Origin: Algoriella xinjiangensis
GTDB lineage: Bacteria; Bacteroidota; Bacteroidia; Flavobacteriales; Weeksellaceae
Length of the DNA stretch: 64,000 bases
Assembly (NCBI RefSeq): GCF_900115015.1
Contig: NZ_FOUZ01000006.1
Span: 124,001 to 188,000, forward strand
Direction: 5' to 3'
In this document: piece by piece, positions 61,364 to 64,000 of the stretch
How positions within the stretch are numbered: position 1 is the stretch's first letter
How the letters are laid out: every line of letters begins with the position of its first letter
The notes under the pieces: generated by a model
Told to the model about the DNA's origin: nothing
Databases searched by the model: none
What the model saw: only the letters and a program-made list of their open reading frames with translations
Made by a program: the position numbers and the translations under genes

Positions 61364-62233
61364 ATGAAGTCAATTAAAGTTCCAGCCGATTTAACCAAAC
61401 CGCCTTTTAACCAAAGAGTATTACAAGTTGATGGATCCTCTGTGGTAGAAACTTGCATTCGTACCACTCGAAGCAAAGGCAGTATGTTACTAGAAGATCA
61501 TTTATTACTTTTTGTACTTCAAGGCGAAAACACATTAACGCACGGGAATTCAAAATTCACCGTGAGGAAAAATGAAATGATTTTATTTCCAAAGGCGAGT
61601 TTAATTGAATACGATAAAAGCGGAGATGCACTCAATGGAGATATTTATGATAGCTTAATGATTTTCCTAAAAGATGAATGCATTCTTAGCTTTATGAAAA
61701 TGGCTGAGATAAAATCTTGCAAAACAACCGAGAAAGTTACCGTTATGGTAAAACCTGTGAAGGAAAGAATTCAAGCATTTTTATTGTCATTAAAACCTTA
61801 TTTCAATGAAATTGAAAACATTGATGCTGGATTGGTGAAATTAAAAATCCTGGAAGTTTTGTATGACATTTCGAGTACAGACAAACATCTTTTGCATCAA
61901 TTATTGCAGATGAAACAACCTGTAAAATTCGATTTATCGAGCATTATGGAAGAAAATTACACCTCGCCCATTTCTCTCTCCGAGCTGGCTTACTTATCTG
62001 GCAGAAGTCTCGCAAGTTTCAAAAGAGATTTCAAAGCAATTTACAACATCGCTCCTTCAGATTGGATTCGGAAGAAAAGACTCGAAAAAGCAATGGAACT
62101 TTTACAACACAGTACGCTCCCAATATCTGACATTTGCTATACTTTAGGATTTGAAAATACAGCTCACTTCTCACGAATTTTTAAAGAATATTTCGGAACA
62201 ACACCTTCAGATTCTAGAACAAATCTTGTTTAA
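61364..62233 (+). CDS. AraC/XylS-family transcriptional regulator
   Basis: The 289-residue cytoplasmic protein has an N-terminal cupin-like sensing domain (about 25-110: HLLLFVLQGENTLTHGNSKF) without clear ligand residues. A C-terminal double helix-turn-helix (about 190-285) has TSPISLSELAYLSGRSLASF, ISDICYTLGFENTAHFSRIF and FKEYFGTTPSDSR, the AraC signature. The architecture resembles ExsA-like regulators next to short-chain dehydrogenase or oxidoreductase genes. Its likely target is the downstream quinone oxidoreductase and the degraded SDR between them. Confidence 0.9.
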   Translation: MKSIKVPADLTKPPFNQRVLQVDGSSVVETCIRTTRSKGSMLLEDHLLLFVLQGENTLTHGNSKFTVRKNEMILFPKASLIEYDKSGDALNGDIYDSLMIFLKDECILSFMKMAEIKSCKTTEKVTVMVKPVKERIQAFLLSLKPYFNEIENIDAGLVKLKILEVLYDISSTDKHLLHQLLQMKQPVKFDLSSIMEENYTSPISLSELAYLSGRSLASFKRDFKAIYNIAPSDWIRKKRLEKAMELLQHSTLPISDICYTLGFENTAHFSRIFKEYFGTTPSDSRTNLV

Positions 62234-62325
62234 ACAATTGAGCCAAAAAGAATACAAATAAGAGCTGTAAAGAAAATTACTATCAACTATTTGTCCTCAT
62301 CTTTGTCATATTAAAATAAGAGCGT

Positions 62326-62382
62326 ATGAATAAGCAAAAAACTTGGATTATTACAAGTACCAATAGAGAATTGGGTTTATAA
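62326..62382 (+). pseudogene. Remnant of a short-chain dehydrogenase N-terminus
   Basis: An 18-codon ORF (62326-62382) reads MNKQKTWIITSTNRELGL. The SDR cofactor loop TGxxxGxG, as in KTWLITGASRGLG, is recognisable as TSTNRELG with two Gly changed. The rest of the gene is missing. It could instead be a chance upstream ORF of the quinone oxidoreductase gene. Confidence 0.45.
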
Positions 62383-62405
62383 ATACAAATTTAAATCAAA
62401 AAAAT

Positions 62406-63398
62406 ATGTCAACAAAAATGAGAGCATTAGTCTTAGAAAACTATAATTCGGACTTCACAGACCGTCAAATAGATAAACCATCTCCAAAAGCAGGAGAAGT
62501 ATTGGTGAAAATTATAGCAAGCGGCATCAATCCAATCGACAATAAAATTAGAACTGAAAATGCACCTTATGCAACGCCTGTTCTTCCAGCAGTTTTAGGA
62601 ACCGACCTTGCCGGAATCGTTGAAGAAGTAGGTGAAAATGTGACCAATTTCAAAGTTGGAGATGAAGTTTATGGTTTGGCTGGTGGTGTATTAGGTTTAC
62701 AAGGAACATTAGCCGAATATACCGCTGTAGATGCCGATTTATTAGCGATAAAACCTAAAAATTTAACGATGAGAGAAGCTGCGGCAGTTCCTCTAAACAT
62801 ATTAACAGCCTGGGAAGGTTTAGTTGATCGTTTTACGATTAAAAAAGGCGATAAAGTATTGGTTCATGGTGGTACGGGTGGTGTTGGTCATATGGCAGTT
62901 CAATTGGCAAAAATATTAGGAGCAGAAGTATTTTCTACAGTATCTCCTTCCAAAATTGCAGCAGTAGAAACTTTAGGCGCAAAAGGAATTGATTATACAA
63001 CTTCAGAAGTAGAAAACTATGTAGCAGAATTCACCAATGGTAAAGGTTTCGATGTTATTTATGATACCGTTGGAGGCGCTACATTGGACAATTCTTTCAA
63101 AGCTGTTCGTCATTACGGTCATATTAGTAGTTGCGCTGCCTTCGGGACACATAATTTAGCTATTGGTTCGCTTCGTTCGGCTAACTTGCATAGTGTATTT
63201 GTTTTACGTCCGATGCTTTCTGGTGAAGGTAGAAAACACCACGGCGAAGTTCTAAAACAAGTAACGCAATATATTGAAGACGGTAAATTAAAACCAATAG
63301 TCGATTCTCGAAAATTTACTTTAGATAATGCTTTAGAGGCACACATTGCGGTAAGTGATGGATCTGCAAATACAAAAATTGTAGTGGATATTTTTTAA
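62406..63398 (+). CDS. Medium-chain dehydrogenase/reductase, quinone-oxidoreductase type
   Basis: The 330-residue cytoplasmic NADPH-dependent enzyme has a GroES-like N-terminal domain with GEVLVKIIASGINPIDNKI and VLGTDLAGIVEEVGENV, and a Rossmann domain with VHGGTGGVGHMAVQLAKILG (nucleotide-binding loop). The zinc-ligand cysteines of alcohol dehydrogenases are missing, which fits the zinc-free QOR/enoyl-reductase branch. Its likely role is reduction of quinones or unsaturated aldehydes. It lies 172 bp downstream of the AraC gene on the same strand and is its probable target. Confidence 0.9.
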   Translation: MSTKMRALVLENYNSDFTDRQIDKPSPKAGEVLVKIIASGINPIDNKIRTENAPYATPVLPAVLGTDLAGIVEEVGENVTNFKVGDEVYGLAGGVLGLQGTLAEYTAVDADLLAIKPKNLTMREAAAVPLNILTAWEGLVDRFTIKKGDKVLVHGGTGGVGHMAVQLAKILGAEVFSTVSPSKIAAVETLGAKGIDYTTSEVENYVAEFTNGKGFDVIYDTVGGATLDNSFKAVRHYGHISSCAAFGTHNLAIGSLRSANLHSVFVLRPMLSGEGRKHHGEVLKQVTQYIEDGKLKPIVDSRKFTLDNALEAHIAVSDGSANTKIVVDIF

Positions 63399-63479
63399 AT
63401 TAGTTTTTAAAATAACTGCTATAATTTAATTTACACAAACTTATATCACTAATTATATAGGAAAATTACATTTCCTCAT

Positions 63480-63504
63480 AACCTCGCTAAAGCGAGGTTT
63501 TTTT
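63480..63504 (+). terminator. Terminator of the quinone oxidoreductase gene
   Basis: The stem AACCTCGCT / AGCGAGGTT with a 2-nt loop is followed by a T-run, 81 bp after the stop. Confidence 0.8.
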
Positions 63505-63590
63505 ATGTTATAATTTTTAATGTTTTTATATCTTATTCATTCAAATATATTCAGCTATAAATTAGTTTTATTATTCTACTCATTTTTGTT

Positions 63591-63653
63591 TTAAGCATTA
63601 ATTTGCCCTGAAAAAAGCAGTAACGCGACGATTATCATTGCTAATTTTTTCAT
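63591..63653 (-). other. ORF that encodes only a signal peptide
   Basis: A 20-codon ORF reads MKKLAMIIVALLLFSGQINA and stops right at the predicted cleavage site. It starts 6 bp after the stop of the monooxygenase-like gene, so it is positioned as a co-transcribed gene. It is either a lost secreted protein or a chance ORF; no in-frame continuation exists downstream. Confidence 0.4.
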
Positions 63654-63659
63654 GACTCG

Positions 63660-63983
63660 CTAATTTAATTTTTTAAAAATCTCTAACATTGTTTCCTTAT
63701 CCAAACTTTCCATATCGATTAATTTTAGGTCTTTTACCATTTTTAAAGTCGTGGTTTTGTAATGTAGAAAGTGTGGCGTTAGCAAATGAGATTGATACGC
63801 AGTTTTATCCGCATACATTTCTATAATTCTGATTTGAAGTGGATTTTCCTTTTGATACATTGGAAAAATAGCAATGACTCCTGGTTCAATTTTTACTGAA
63901 ACAGCCGCTTCTTCTTTCAAAATTGCATTGTATTCTTCTAAATATTCTGGTAAAATTTCAATTTCAGAAATACGAACCATCAT
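63660..63983 (-). CDS. Antibiotic-biosynthesis-monooxygenase (ABM)-domain protein, 5' end uncertain
   Basis: The product has 107 residues from the ATG at 63983. The ABM ferredoxin-like fold is visible: RISEIEILPEYLEEYNAILK, EPGVIAIFPMYQKENPLQIR, MYADKTAYQSHLLTPHFLHY and the LKMVKDLKLIDME strand. Such enzymes act as small quinol or heme-degrading monooxygenases. The frame stays open upstream to the window edge (IVKPE before the Met), and some homologues carry a signal peptide, so the true start may lie beyond the window. The nearby quinone oxidoreductase hints at a shared quinone-stress role; inference. Confidence 0.8.
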   Translation of the reverse strand: MMVRISEIEILPEYLEEYNAILKEEAAVSVKIEPGVIAIFPMYQKENPLQIRIIEMYADKTAYQSHLLTPHFLHYKTTTLKMVKDLKLIDMESLDKETMLEIFKKLN

Positions 63984-64000
63984 TTCTGGTTTTACGATGG

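Noticed and set aside
1-64000. tRNA, rRNA or riboswitch genes
   Set aside because: No cloverleaf, rRNA segment or recognisable aptamer was seen in any intergenic region; the cobalamin and thiamine genes at 51.7-52.9 kb have no visible B12 or TPP riboswitch in the 39 bp before them.

Overview
The window is AT-rich chromosomal DNA from a Bacteroidota bacterium, most likely a member of the Flavobacteriia. The support is a SusC/SusD pair with surface glycan enzymes, a SecD-SecF fusion, an S46 dipeptidyl-peptidase, a regulator joining a sensor propeller to a HTH domain, many lipoproteins, the N-terminal VGIxTxxPxxxLDxNG motif of secreted proteins, and promoters of the TTG-N(21-22)-TAnnTTTG type. 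The genus cannot be settled from sequence reading alone. No rRNA, tRNA, CRISPR array or complete mobile element was found.

Layout. At 1-6.3 kb are a cut-off Asn/Arg-rich secreted protein, a nucleoid-associated protein, a sigma-54-type response regulator with two lipoproteins, an acyl-CoA synthetase and a DinB-like protein. At 6.3-12.7 kb are a DUF4328-like membrane protein, a SulP anion transporter, UvrA and a serine hydrolase. At 12.7-15.1 kb is a tight operon of three related secreted proteins of unknown role, with a 180-nt leader and a good promoter. At 15.7-24.7 kb are mixed single genes: DUF3060, PrmC, an Ala/Lys-rich lipoprotein, a GNAT enzyme, a WG-repeat protein, a two-repeat secreted protein, DUF3810, a BASS-like transporter, small proteins and a lipoprotein agmatine deiminase homologue.

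At 24.7-40.6 kb lies a polysaccharide utilisation locus, all on the minus strand. In transcription order it holds a one-protein sensor/regulator, SusC, SusD, a GH144-like glycoamylase-family enzyme, GH3, an endonuclease/exonuclease/phosphatase protein, GH30, an alpha/beta esterase and an FHS-type sugar permease. The enzyme set points to a beta-glucan, plausibly beta-1,2 and/or beta-1,6 linked: polymer is bound and cut at the surface, imported by SusCD, trimmed to glucose in the periplasm and taken up by the permease.

At 40.6-53.7 kb is mostly core biology: LipB, a DPP11-like peptidase, an AI-2E family protein, PAP2, TatA/B, SecDF, a beta-propeller protein, MFS, cobalamin adenosyltransferase, thiamine pyrophosphokinase and a SIMPL protein. 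A 41-residue membrane protein follows at 53.87 kb.

From 54 to 64 kb the region looks accessory and eroded. It has a serine hydrolase-TPR fusion behind a membrane AraC regulator, a 5'-truncated TraG/MobC coupling-protein remnant, two unknown genes separated by a structured ~130-nt repeat present twice, an AraC regulator and quinone oxidoreductase with the first 18 codons of a lost short-chain dehydrogenase between them, and two ORFs that encode only a signal peptide. These scars suggest repeated insertion and deletion.
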